Assembly (NCBI GenBank): GCA_019694875.1
Contig: JAIBBC010000003.1
Coordinates: 310,001-374,000 of the forward strand
Reading direction: 5' to 3'
DNA length: 64,000 nt
DNA from: Cyclobacteriaceae bacterium
GTDB lineage: Bacteria > Bacteroidota > Bacteroidia > Cytophagales > Cyclobacteriaceae
Shown: positions 57,401-64,000 of the stretch, piece after piece
Position numbering within the stretch: position 1 is the first letter of the stretch
Layout of the letters: the number at the start of each line of letters is the position of its first letter
The notes under the pieces: generated by a model
The model's database searches: none
The model's input: only the letters and a program-made list of their open reading frames with translations
What the model was told of the DNA's origin: nothing
Translations under genes and position numbers: made by a program

Positions 57401-57826
57401 TTTATCAGGCGTGTCACTCCAAACGTAAAATTCACGGAAACGCGATCCTGGTTTTGCTTTTCGCGCACGTTGAAACCACGCATGCTGATCGGATGTGTGG
57501 TTGAGCAGAAGCTCAGTAACAACCTTTATTCCGCGGCTGTGTGCGTCTTTAATAAATGCCTTGAAGTCAGCGAGCGTTCCGAAATCCGGATGTACATCGC
57601 AATGATCCGTGACATCGTAGCCATCGTCTTTTAACGGTGACGGATAAAACGGCAGCAGCCAGATGGTATTGATACCTAAATCCTCGAGGTAGTCGAGCTT
57701 TTGAATGAGTCCCTGAAAGTCACCGGTACCATCGCCATTGCTGTCGTAGAAGGCGCGTACGGAAAGTTCATAAATGATGGCATCCTTAAACCATAACGGG
57801 TCGGTATGTTTGGTTTGCTTGCTCAT
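54479..57826 (-). CDS. TreS-maltokinase fusion; TreS half lacks its catalytic nucleophile
   Basis: 1115 aa. Residues 1-545 form a GH13_16 trehalose synthase domain and about 620-1110 a maltokinase (Pep2-type). In the TreS part the acid/base Glu250 (LLAEANLWPED) and Asp316 (FLRNHDELGLE) are present, but the usual RLDAVPYL motif reads RLSSVPFL: Ser208 replaces the nucleophile Asp. Trehalose-maltose interconversion should therefore be lost. The kinase keeps Asp960 in IHGDYHLGQVLF and VIIDFEGEP, so it should still make maltose-1-phosphate for GlgE. The ATG at 57826 is 2 bp after the glgE stop; an upstream in-frame codon lies inside glgE. The TreS half may serve as scaffold. Confidence 0.93.
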   Translation of the reverse strand: MSKQTKHTDPLWFKDAIIYELSVRAFYDSNGDGTGDFQGLIQKLDYLEDLGINTIWLLPFYPSPLKDDGYDVTDHCDVHPDFGTLADFKAFIKDAHSRGIKVVTELLLNHTSDQHAWFQRARKAKPGSRFREFYVWSDTPDKYKDARVIIQSEESSNWSWDTEAKSYYWHRFYRHEPELNYENPEVQMEVIKIIDFWCKLGVDGFRLSSVPFLFEEEGTNCENLPQTHAFLRKIRTHVDRHYKNVVLLAEANLWPEDAAAYFGDGKECHMNFNYPLMPRLFLGLRTEDSYPIIDIIEQTPETPETNQWALFLRNHDELGLEMVTEEEKDYLFKAYADDAKTKFNTGIRKRLAPMLGNDRRKIELLYTLLFSLPGTPVIYYGDEIGMGDNIYLGDRHGVRTPMQWNMNLNAGFSTANPQKLYLPVITDPIYRFESVNVATQDESPSSLMYWMRNVIAMRKRLQVFGRGEMKFIDTDNNKVLCFARSDEKQRIIVVANLSQFSQATTLNLSEFKNCEVTEVFSQNRFINIGEGQYSITVGPYGYFWFQIDKAEQKDKKDGSTELPVLKTDVSWEKLFNNYNEQRTFERKILPVFMKKCRWFGGKAKVINKIALHKVIPLKIDGGTHYLSLIEVHYVQRLPELYFLPMTFILSDYILERAEYTAQSVICRAEIQGKSGFIFDSSYDKVFRDFLLQSMDKKVTIEDDDGGELQFNSSVFNKIKIPNNKVESKILKAEQSNTSIIYNDLYFFKFYRKIEKEINPDLELVRFLTEHTNFTNSPRYAGSVEYKDSEGQTIVFGLLQEKVENQGDSWVMSTDSVGRFFERVILKAKKEKLPKLVNTPSIHFEEAPEIIQEFIGRGFYERVVRLGQRTAEMHLALASDSSNAAFVPETFTPNYQRSLYSSFRKLVRDRFNLLKTSIPKLDESSKVLAKRVLEMEPQVLECFSEIYQVKINAIKTRIHGDYHLGQVLFTGKDFVIIDFEGEPGFSFAERRLKKSPFKDVAGMMRSFHYAAFGKILLNENYRERDMEFLEAWAEQWQHYISRFYLGAYMERMGMGRNLSAENDLLIRIFLIEKSIYELGYELNGRPDWAAVPLRGILYHMGRYLQEKELADKKKKK

Positions 57827-57828
57827 GC

Positions 57829-59784
57829 TTACATGTTTGATTCGTGTATGGCTACGGTAAACAGATGGAACGGCAGTTTGTAGGGGTTCAACTCCACGTA
57901 ATTCCACTCCTGCGTCCATGTAAAATGTTCGTCAGTCATGATATCGTGCAGCTTCAGGTTGATCTTGTCGCCCAGTTTCAACAAACTCTTTGGCACCTGT
58001 AAGTAACCTGCATGTTTGTTATGCGGATCAAGGTTTACAACTGTAAGCACGACATCGGAAAGATTATCGGTAACCTTGATATACGCAATCAAATTCGGAT
58101 CGCTTACTTCACAAAAGTGAATGTTCCAGGTTGATTGCAGTGCCGGATGATCTTTACGCGCCTTGTTTATGATCGTCATGATATCGGTCATGCGATTGGT
58201 ACGCTTCCAGTCATGCTTTTTGATCTCGTATTTTTCGGAGTCATGGTATTCTTCCTTGTTCTGAACCGGAATGTTGTCGTAAAACTCGTATGCAGGACCG
58301 TACACCCCGTAGTTCGATGATAAAGTTGCGGCAAGCGCCAGTCGCAGAATAAAGATGTTCTCGTTCTGGTATTGAAGATGATACGGAAGAATATCGGGTG
58401 TATTCGGCCAGAAATTCGGACGGAAGTAATTCCTCGAAGGTCCGTGCACAAGCTCGTTAACATAGGTTGTCAGCTCTTCCTTGCTGACGCGCCATGTGAA
58501 GTATGTATACGATTGAGTGAACCCCGACTTACCCAGTGAAGCCATGATCTTGGGGCGTGTAAATGCTTCCGACAGGAATATGATATCGGGATGAAGCTTA
58601 TGCGTTTCCGCGATTGCCCATTCCCAGAAAGGAATTGGCTTGGTGTGCGGATTATCAACGCGGAAGATTGTAACACCTTGTTCAACCCAATAGAGGATAA
58701 CCGAAAGCAACTCGTTCCAGAGTTCCTGCCAGTTGGCTGTTTCAAAATTGAACGGATAGATGTCCTGATATTTCTTGGGCGGATTTTCAGCGTATTGAAT
58801 GGAGCCATCAGGGCGCTGCTTGAACCAGTCAGGATGTTCTTTCACATACGGATGATCGGGTGCGCATTGATACGCCAGGTCAAGCGCAATGTCTATATTA
58901 AGCTTACGCGCTTCCGCAATCAGTTTCTTATAATCTTCGAGCGTACCGAGTTCCGGATGAATGGCTTTGTGACCGCCTTCATCGCTGCCAATCGCCCAAG
59001 GCGAACCGGGTTCACCTTGCTGCGCGCGAACATTGTTGTTCTTTCCTTTCCGGTGAAGTTTACCGATCGGGTGAATCGGGGGCATGTACAGCACATCAAA
59101 TCCCATCGAAGAAATTCGCGGCAACAGTCTAATTACGTCTTTGAAGGTTCCATGTTTTCCCTCCAGCGATGCTGAACGGGGGAAAAGTTCATACCAACTG
59201 CTGAATGCCGCTTTCGGGAATTCTACTACGATCTCAAGCTCTTTTCCGTAACGCGTTTCAAAATCGCGAAGCGGATGCCGGTGCACCAGTTTTTCAAATG
59301 CAGGCGTGAGTACCCATTTAACACGCTCGGCATAATCGTACTTACCGCTGAGTTTAACACCGGCCTTCGTTACATCGTGGCCTTCTTCTTCGGTGATTTT
59401 TTTCAACAACAACTCTCCCTCCTGCAATTCAAGTGTAACATCCACTCCGGCATTGGCCTTCTTTTTAAAGCCATCGTACCACGTATCCAGATGATCAATC
59501 CATGCCTGGATAGTAAAAACATACGGCACTTTTTCGGTAACATAAAATGAAGCTTTCCAACTGTCGTTACCGAGATGTTCCAGTTCCACCACGTGCCATT
59601 CGGAAGCACCTTTTTTCTTGTAAAGAACTTCTGCACGGATGTGATCGTGGCCATCACCAAAAATGTCGGCCGTAACATCTACCCGCTCGCCTACCGTTCG
59701 TTTTGCCGGATAGCGGCCGGCATCCACCTCGGGTTGAACATTTTCAATGATTACGCGCGACTGGCCTTTGAGATTGATCTTCAT
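57829..59784 (-). CDS. glgE: Alpha-1,4-glucan:maltose-1-phosphate maltosyltransferase
   Basis: 651 aa, cytoplasmic. N-terminal beta domain (RVIIENVQPEVDAGRYPAKR), GH13_3 barrel with LYMPPIHPIGKLHRKGKNN, nucleophile Asp377 (TIFRVDNPHTKP) and acid/base Glu406 (FLSEAFTRPK), and a C-terminal beta domain. GlgE extends alpha-1,4-glucan by maltosyl units from maltose-1-phosphate and releases phosphate. The kinase making that donor is encoded next, then the branching enzyme, which completes the pathway. It starts 11 bp after the upstream GH13 gene. Confidence 0.96.
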   Translation of the reverse strand: MKINLKGQSRVIIENVQPEVDAGRYPAKRTVGERVDVTADIFGDGHDHIRAEVLYKKKGASEWHVVELEHLGNDSWKASFYVTEKVPYVFTIQAWIDHLDTWYDGFKKKANAGVDVTLELQEGELLLKKITEEEGHDVTKAGVKLSGKYDYAERVKWVLTPAFEKLVHRHPLRDFETRYGKELEIVVEFPKAAFSSWYELFPRSASLEGKHGTFKDVIRLLPRISSMGFDVLYMPPIHPIGKLHRKGKNNNVRAQQGEPGSPWAIGSDEGGHKAIHPELGTLEDYKKLIAEARKLNIDIALDLAYQCAPDHPYVKEHPDWFKQRPDGSIQYAENPPKKYQDIYPFNFETANWQELWNELLSVILYWVEQGVTIFRVDNPHTKPIPFWEWAIAETHKLHPDIIFLSEAFTRPKIMASLGKSGFTQSYTYFTWRVSKEELTTYVNELVHGPSRNYFRPNFWPNTPDILPYHLQYQNENIFILRLALAATLSSNYGVYGPAYEFYDNIPVQNKEEYHDSEKYEIKKHDWKRTNRMTDIMTIINKARKDHPALQSTWNIHFCEVSDPNLIAYIKVTDNLSDVVLTVVNLDPHNKHAGYLQVPKSLLKLGDKINLKLHDIMTDEHFTWTQEWNYVELNPYKLPFHLFTVAIHESNM

Positions 59785-59795
59785 GAATTAAAAAA

Positions 59796-61343
59796 CTAGT
59801 GAGTAAGTATAATGGTTGCGTATGCGGGAAGGGTGAGTTCGTCTTCTTTTAAGGTTATTACATCATCAGAAGTAAATCCAATGTTTCTGAACTTTGTCAA
59901 ATCGGGGCTGAGTTTGAGCTTAACTGTACTTGCGGAAATGTTGTGAAATACAACTTCCGTTTTAGCATCAAATGTGCGTTTGAGACCAACGATCGATGAA
60001 GGCAAGTCAGCGATAGCCTCTATTGAGCCGTACGTCAGCGGCTTGCTTGAATTCCGGTAGGCAATCAGGTTCCGGTAATGATTCAGGAGGGAGCGTTTGT
60101 CGTCTGACTGAGTTTTAACGTCCGCGACCGAGTCGGCAAGATTAAACTTTGGTGTCATCCAGTGCGTGGTGATCTTTTCATCGCCCCACAAGAACGGCTC
60201 GCGAATAAATTCATCGGGCTTGGTGCCGCGCATGCCCAGTTCTTCCCCGTAATACACGTACGGTGTACCCGGCAAGGTTAATAAAATTGACGCAGCCACT
60301 CTTGCTTTCGCAGGATCATTTCCCAGCTGACTCATAATCCGGTTTTGATCGTGGTTCGTGAGAATGGGTGCATCCAGAAACTCCGGGTTGGAAGATTTGA
60401 AAAAATCGATCTGCTCAGCATAGTTCGCAATCAGATCAAGTGTGTCCTTACCTGTATTGAGCGTAGTAATCACACGGCTTCCCAAATCGAAATTAAAAAG
60501 TGCGGGCATTCCCTTCGCATAAGGCGAGACTTCATTGCGATCGGTCGAGTAAACCTCTCCTACCATGTAAATATCGGGCTTGATCTTCGTCAACTGTTCG
60601 CGGTACCAAATCCAGAACTGATGACAGTCGTATGCGCGGTCGCTCGGATATAAATGCCGCGCTGCATCAAACCGGAAGCCGTCAACCTTCATCTCTTCCA
60701 TCCAGAACCGGGCGACATCAACCATTTCATCGCGCACCTTTTGGTTATCGAAATTCAAATCAGGCATATGACTGGAAAAGAATCCATAATAGTGCTCGGC
60801 AGTTGAATCGCCATTCACTTCATGCCATTGGCGGATGTTATCCGAATCAACCGTGACTTTCTTTTTTGAGATCTGATTGCGGATGGAGTCTTTCTTTGCC
60901 CAAACAAAATAATCCCGGTAGGGCGAGTTCTTATCGGCCATTGCACTTTCAAACCAGGGATGATTGGTAGCAGTGTGATTCAGCACCAGGTCGATGATAA
61001 CATGAATGCCGCGTTTATGAGCTTCGGTGGTGAAGACTTTGAAATCTTCGAGCGTGCCGTAATCGGGATGGATGTTTTTGTAATCCGAAACATCGTATTT
61101 ATGATACGAAGGCGAAGGCATAATCGGCATGAGCCAGATTCCGTTTACGCCCAGCTTTTGAATGTAATCGAGCTTTCCCGTAAGCCCTTTCAGATCACCC
61201 TTTCCGTCATTGTTGCTGTCTGCAAACGACAGAACAAAAATTTCATACCTAACACCGTAAGGCCACGCGTCTTTAACAGTTGTTTCGGGACCGCACGATG
61301 CGCAGGCAAGAACGAAGAAAACTATAACGGCAAAATTTCTCAT
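59796..61343 (-). CDS. GH13 alpha-amylase-type lipoprotein 1
   Basis: 515 aa. Lipoprotein signal with Cys17 (VFFVLACASCGPE). Complete GH13 triad: Asp226 (GFRFDAARHLYP), Glu263 (YMVGEVYS) and Asp332 (ILTNHDQNR). The barrel resembles oligoglucosidases and amylases of the YPYGVRYEIFVLSFADSN kind. As a lipoprotein it works outside the cytoplasm, presumably cutting starch or maltodextrin to small sugars such as maltose. The start overlaps the stop of lipoprotein 2 by 4 bases. Confidence 0.92.
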   Translation of the reverse strand: MRNFAVIVFFVLACASCGPETTVKDAWPYGVRYEIFVLSFADSNNDGKGDLKGLTGKLDYIQKLGVNGIWLMPIMPSPSYHKYDVSDYKNIHPDYGTLEDFKVFTTEAHKRGIHVIIDLVLNHTATNHPWFESAMADKNSPYRDYFVWAKKDSIRNQISKKKVTVDSDNIRQWHEVNGDSTAEHYYGFFSSHMPDLNFDNQKVRDEMVDVARFWMEEMKVDGFRFDAARHLYPSDRAYDCHQFWIWYREQLTKIKPDIYMVGEVYSTDRNEVSPYAKGMPALFNFDLGSRVITTLNTGKDTLDLIANYAEQIDFFKSSNPEFLDAPILTNHDQNRIMSQLGNDPAKARVAASILLTLPGTPYVYYGEELGMRGTKPDEFIREPFLWGDEKITTHWMTPKFNLADSVADVKTQSDDKRSLLNHYRNLIAYRNSSKPLTYGSIEAIADLPSSIVGLKRTFDAKTEVVFHNISASTVKLKLSPDLTKFRNIGFTSDDVITLKEDELTLPAYATIILTH

Positions 61344-63115
61344 TCCTGAACCTTAAAGATGTATGCACTGTAGGCTGGAAGATTCATGTAAAGCGTAAGA
61401 CCGGCTAGCGCCTGATCGGAATTCTTCCACAGCAAGTCCTGTAAGGTATACTTCTTGTCGCCTTTAAGCTGAAGCGCTGCTGCTATATTCTCTGGGATGA
61501 CGACTTTTACAGGCTTAACTTTTGAATCGAAGTTTGAAACAATCAACAACTTCTCTGATCCGGCATTGCGTACAAATGCATGAACATCGTCTGATACGGT
61601 AAGGTCAAAATAGTTTCCCGACACAATTGCCGGATTTGTTTGCGCAATGTTAAGAAGCGTACCGTAGAACTGCCGCAGACTTTTCTGCTGATCGCTAAGC
61701 AAGCCGCCATCGAATGCTCCGCCATTCATCCATTTCTGATGTTCAGGCACCCCCCAATAATCGAAAATTGTTGTGCGTCCATCCTTTCCACCGAAGCCTT
61801 CTGCACCGGCACCCGGTTCACCAACTTCCTGGCCGAAGTAAATCATTACAGGCCCGTGGTCGATGGTTGCACTTACCACCATAGCCGGAACTATCTTCCA
61901 TGCGTTGCCGGCAAAATCAGGTGACGCGATGCGTTGCTCATCGTGATTCTCGAGGAAGTGAAGCATATTCGCGTTGATGCCCTCCAGGCTTTTCTGAATC
62001 ATGTCAATGTCTCTTGCGCTGCGTTTATTGTTGATCAGGCCGCGCAGCGTATCGTACAATTGAACCTTGTCGTAGAGGTAATCGAACTTGCCGGTTTGGA
62101 TGTAGTTGCGATACTGGGCGGGATTATAAATCTCTGCCACAAACACAATTTCCGGATTAACCGCTTTTACCTGCGGGATCGCCCAGTTCCAGAATTCAAC
62201 GGGCACCATCTCGGCCATATCGCACCGGAAACCGTCTACTTTTTTGTTTGCCCAGAACACAAGAATGTCCTTCATCTTGATCCACGTGTCGGGAATCGGC
62301 TCGAAGTAGGACTTGTTATTGTTCTGAATATCAACACCGTAATTCAACTTGACGGTTTCAAACCATTCATTCACCCCGGGACTGGCCGTGAACTGATTGT
62401 TGCCCGTAACCTTAGCGGGAGTTTCGTTGAACTTGCTATCGGCAGGCGGGTAAAGCGTATCGGCCGGAATGGATTTAAAATCTTTCGGGACAACAAATGA
62501 TTCTCCGGGCAGGTAATAGAAATTGTTATTAGCCGAAAACTTAACCGTCTTATCATCGGTTTCTCCGAGGTCTTTCACACCTGCCGGCTTCGCATCGGAT
62601 TTATAGGCGCGGGCAACATGATTCGGCACGAAATCAATCAATACTTTTAAGCCGTTGCTGTGAGTTCGTTCTACGAGCTGTTCAAACTCCTTCATGCGGT
62701 CGGGAACATTAACCGCGAGATCGGGATTAACATCATAATAATCTTTAATGGCGTAAGGCGATCCTGCCCTGCCTTTCACTACATCGGCATCGTCAAGCGC
62801 GATACCGTATTTACTATAGTCAGTCAAAACTGCGTGTTCAATTACACCGGTATACCACACGTGTGTAATTCCCAGTTCCTTAATTGACCTCAATGCAACT
62901 CCGTTAATGTCGTTGAATTTCCCTACGCCATTTTGGGCCAGGGTTCCATAAGGCTTGTTGACCGAAGTTTTATTCCCGAAAAGCCGGGTCATCATCTGGT
63001 ATACAACCATTTTAGTCGGCTTGTTTTCCATAGCAGGCACAGGCGGGATTTTTTCTACTTGCCGCGCACATCCACACAGAAGAATGCACAGCAAAACGGG
63101 GACAATTCTGACCAT
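61340..63115 (-). CDS. GH13 alpha-amylase-type lipoprotein 2, first gene of the alpha-glucan operon
   Basis: 591 aa. Lipoprotein signal with Cys14 or Cys16 (VPVLLCILLCGCAR). GH13 triad: Asp299 (GFRCDMAEM), Glu328 (VFVAEIYNP) and Asp392 (FLENHDEQR). It differs clearly from lipoprotein 1: an insertion in the N-terminal part, KADVVKGRAGSPYAIKDYY-like features typical of GH13 amylases that act on longer chains. It has the palindrome operator 58-69 bp upstream. Together with lipoprotein 1 it could supply maltose from external alpha-glucan. No maltose transporter is encoded in the window. Confidence 0.92.
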   Translation of the reverse strand: MVRIVPVLLCILLCGCARQVEKIPPVPAMENKPTKMVVYQMMTRLFGNKTSVNKPYGTLAQNGVGKFNDINGVALRSIKELGITHVWYTGVIEHAVLTDYSKYGIALDDADVVKGRAGSPYAIKDYYDVNPDLAVNVPDRMKEFEQLVERTHSNGLKVLIDFVPNHVARAYKSDAKPAGVKDLGETDDKTVKFSANNNFYYLPGESFVVPKDFKSIPADTLYPPADSKFNETPAKVTGNNQFTASPGVNEWFETVKLNYGVDIQNNNKSYFEPIPDTWIKMKDILVFWANKKVDGFRCDMAEMVPVEFWNWAIPQVKAVNPEIVFVAEIYNPAQYRNYIQTGKFDYLYDKVQLYDTLRGLINNKRSARDIDMIQKSLEGINANMLHFLENHDEQRIASPDFAGNAWKIVPAMVVSATIDHGPVMIYFGQEVGEPGAGAEGFGGKDGRTTIFDYWGVPEHQKWMNGGAFDGGLLSDQQKSLRQFYGTLLNIAQTNPAIVSGNYFDLTVSDDVHAFVRNAGSEKLLIVSNFDSKVKPVKVVIPENIAAALQLKGDKKYTLQDLLWKNSDQALAGLTLYMNLPAYSAYIFKVQE

Positions 63116-63172
63116 CGTTAAAGATATACCAATGGTTGAAAAGGGTCGGTAAAACGCGGGGATAAATTTTCC

Positions 63173-63184
63173 GCAAACGGTTGC
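63173..63184. promoter_or_regulatory. LacI-type operator-like palindrome before the alpha-glucan operon
   Basis: gcaaacggttgc differs by one base from GCAAACGTTTGC, the palindrome found twice before the mannan operon. It is 58-69 bp upstream of the GH13 lipoprotein 2 start and just past the stop of the TMEM220 gene. The promoter itself cannot be placed. Confidence 0.55.
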
Positions 63185-63185
63185 G

Positions 63186-63557
63186 CTAGGCAGCTTTCCT
63201 GCGAAATGATCTGAAAAAGCAGAGCGCCAAAACCAGCTGGTTGATTAGCAATCCGAGAAACTCACGTGACTCTTCGATGTACGGAAACTCCATTTTCAAA
63301 ACATCATCAAACAGCACACTTTTATCCGGCTGACGGAACCATTCGGAAACTCCCGGAAAGAGGATGACCATGTAAATAAGATACAATACACTGAGCCCGG
63401 CCATAAGCCAGCGATTGTAGTAGTCGAAGATCGCCATCACGCTGACAACAGCCATTACGCCATAAATCAGAATCCATAAGATTGGGTCCGGATCGTTTAC
63501 CTGAAGTGCGGCAAACGCCAGGAACATGATCGCGAAAAAGATATTGAGATACTTCAC
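63186..63557 (-). CDS. TMEM220-family small membrane protein
   Basis: 123 aa with four hydrophobic helices. The opening KYLNIFFAIMFLAFAALQVNDPDPILWILIYG matches the family called transmembrane family 220; function unknown. It is divergent from the rhomboid gene and in the direction of the alpha-glucan operon, with 70 bp between, holding the palindrome. A link to glucan metabolism is not indicated. Confidence 0.85.
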   Translation of the reverse strand: MKYLNIFFAIMFLAFAALQVNDPDPILWILIYGVMAVVSVMAIFDYYNRWLMAGLSVLYLIYMVILFPGVSEWFRQPDKSVLFDDVLKMEFPYIEESREFLGLLINQLVLALCFFRSFRRKAA

Positions 63558-63629
63558 CCTGCAAATCTATTATATTTTCTTATTCAGAAGCTTTTTTTAT
63601 AAATCGTAATATAAAATTCAGCGCTATAC

Positions 63630-64000
63630 ATGGAAAGACTCAAGCTCGCCCCGGCCACGCACGTGCTGATCGCCATAAACCTGGTGGTGTTTGCCATCAA
63701 TTATTTCACCATCGGCACATTGAACGATCCGTATTGGACCGTTGGTTTACTTGAATCAGGCGCACTGTTCAATCCATATACACTCAACGGCCAAAGGTAC
63801 CGGATTTTCACACACATGTTTATGCACGGTGGCATAATACATCTGTTTGTTAATATGTACGGACTGTATGTTCTTGGGATAGGACTGGAAGCGTATACAG
63901 GAACAAAGAAGTTTGCGCTGGTCTATTTTGTGACGGGTGTTGCCGCAGCGCTTGCGTCACTATCATTTGGGATATTCACCATAGGCGTGGGTGCATCGGG
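63630..64000 (+). CDS. Rhomboid-family intramembrane serine protease (C-terminus outside window)
   Basis: 123 residues from ATG at 63630 to the edge, no stop. The rhomboid marks are FTHMFMHGGIIHLFVNMYGLYVLG (the HxxxN helix 2 motif) and the GVGASG at the very end, containing the catalytic Ser. The catalytic His lies beyond the window. Rhomboids cleave membrane helices of other proteins; targets in Bacteroidota are mostly unknown. Divergent from the TMEM220 gene; the 72-bp gap is AT-rich and probably carries both promoters. Confidence 0.92.
   Translation, partial: MERLKLAPATHVLIAINLVVFAINYFTIGTLNDPYWTVGLLESGALFNPYTLNGQRYRIFTHMFMHGGIIHLFVNMYGLYVLGIGLEAYTGTKKFALVYFVTGVAAALASLSFGIFTIGVGAS

Noticed and set aside
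57827..57919. N-terminal extension of the TreS-maltokinase fusion
   Set aside because: The extra residues are encoded within the end of glgE and resemble no TreS N-terminus.

Overview
The window looks like chromosomal DNA from a member of the Bacteroidota, most likely a Cytophagales-type soil or freshwater glycan degrader. The evidence is SusC/SusD pairs, a one-piece hybrid two-component regulator, a C-terminal type IX secretion (T9SS) sorting domain, a short RpoD without region 1.1, BshB1 of bacillithiol synthesis, and tRNA promoters of the TTTG / TAnnTTTG type. The genus is not determined.

Region 1 (1-21951, all minus strand) is one long operon-like polysaccharide utilization locus. In transcription order: a 46-aa membrane peptide, SusC, SusD, an IPT/TIG surface lipoprotein, a T9SS-sorted clan GH-A glycosidase, GH26 mannanase, Na+/sugar symporter, GH130 phosphorylase (catalytic Asp131), an AGE-family epimerase, GH5 mannanase, the hybrid regulator, GH27 alpha-galactosidase and GH3 beta-glucosidase (cut by the window edge). 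This set predicts galacto(gluco)mannan breakdown: mannobiose is imported, epimerised to mannosyl-glucose, then phosphorolysed to mannose-1-phosphate and glucose.

Region 2 (22-31 kb) is mixed: small membrane or secreted proteins, a TerC-family protein, a PadR regulator with a large inverted repeat in front of it and an FtsX/MacB-type permease translationally coupled to it, small envelope proteins, and a YceI gene broken by one extra base in a homopolymer. Around 30.0-31.8 kb lie two arrays made of tRNA-Thr 3' ends plus the tRNA terminator, interrupted by short palindromes. They bracket a single outer-membrane-protein-like gene.

Region 3 (31.9-43 kb) is housekeeping: DUF349 protein, YqgE, PdxH, BshB1, TrxB, RpoD, Pnp, S15, LptF/G and a START-like protein. 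Next come a tRNA-Met promoter, a broken tRNA-Met copy carrying a perfect palindrome, the intact tRNA-Met, and a GIY-YIG protein. Region 4 (43.4-47.2 kb) carries Pgi, PfkA and a ROK glucokinase, which could consume glucose released by the mannan and alpha-glucan pathways.

Region 5 (50-63 kb, minus strand) is an alpha-glucan operon: two GH13 lipoproteins, GlgE, a TreS-maltokinase fusion, GlgB and a GH57-type protein. The TreS half has Ser208 where the catalytic nucleophile Asp should be, while the kinase half looks intact. This suggests a GlgE pathway fed by maltose rather than by trehalose isomerisation. A 12-bp palindrome close to GCAAACGTTTGC occurs twice in front of the mannan locus and once in front of this operon, a possible shared LacI-type operator. 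The window ends in TMEM220-family and rhomboid protease genes.
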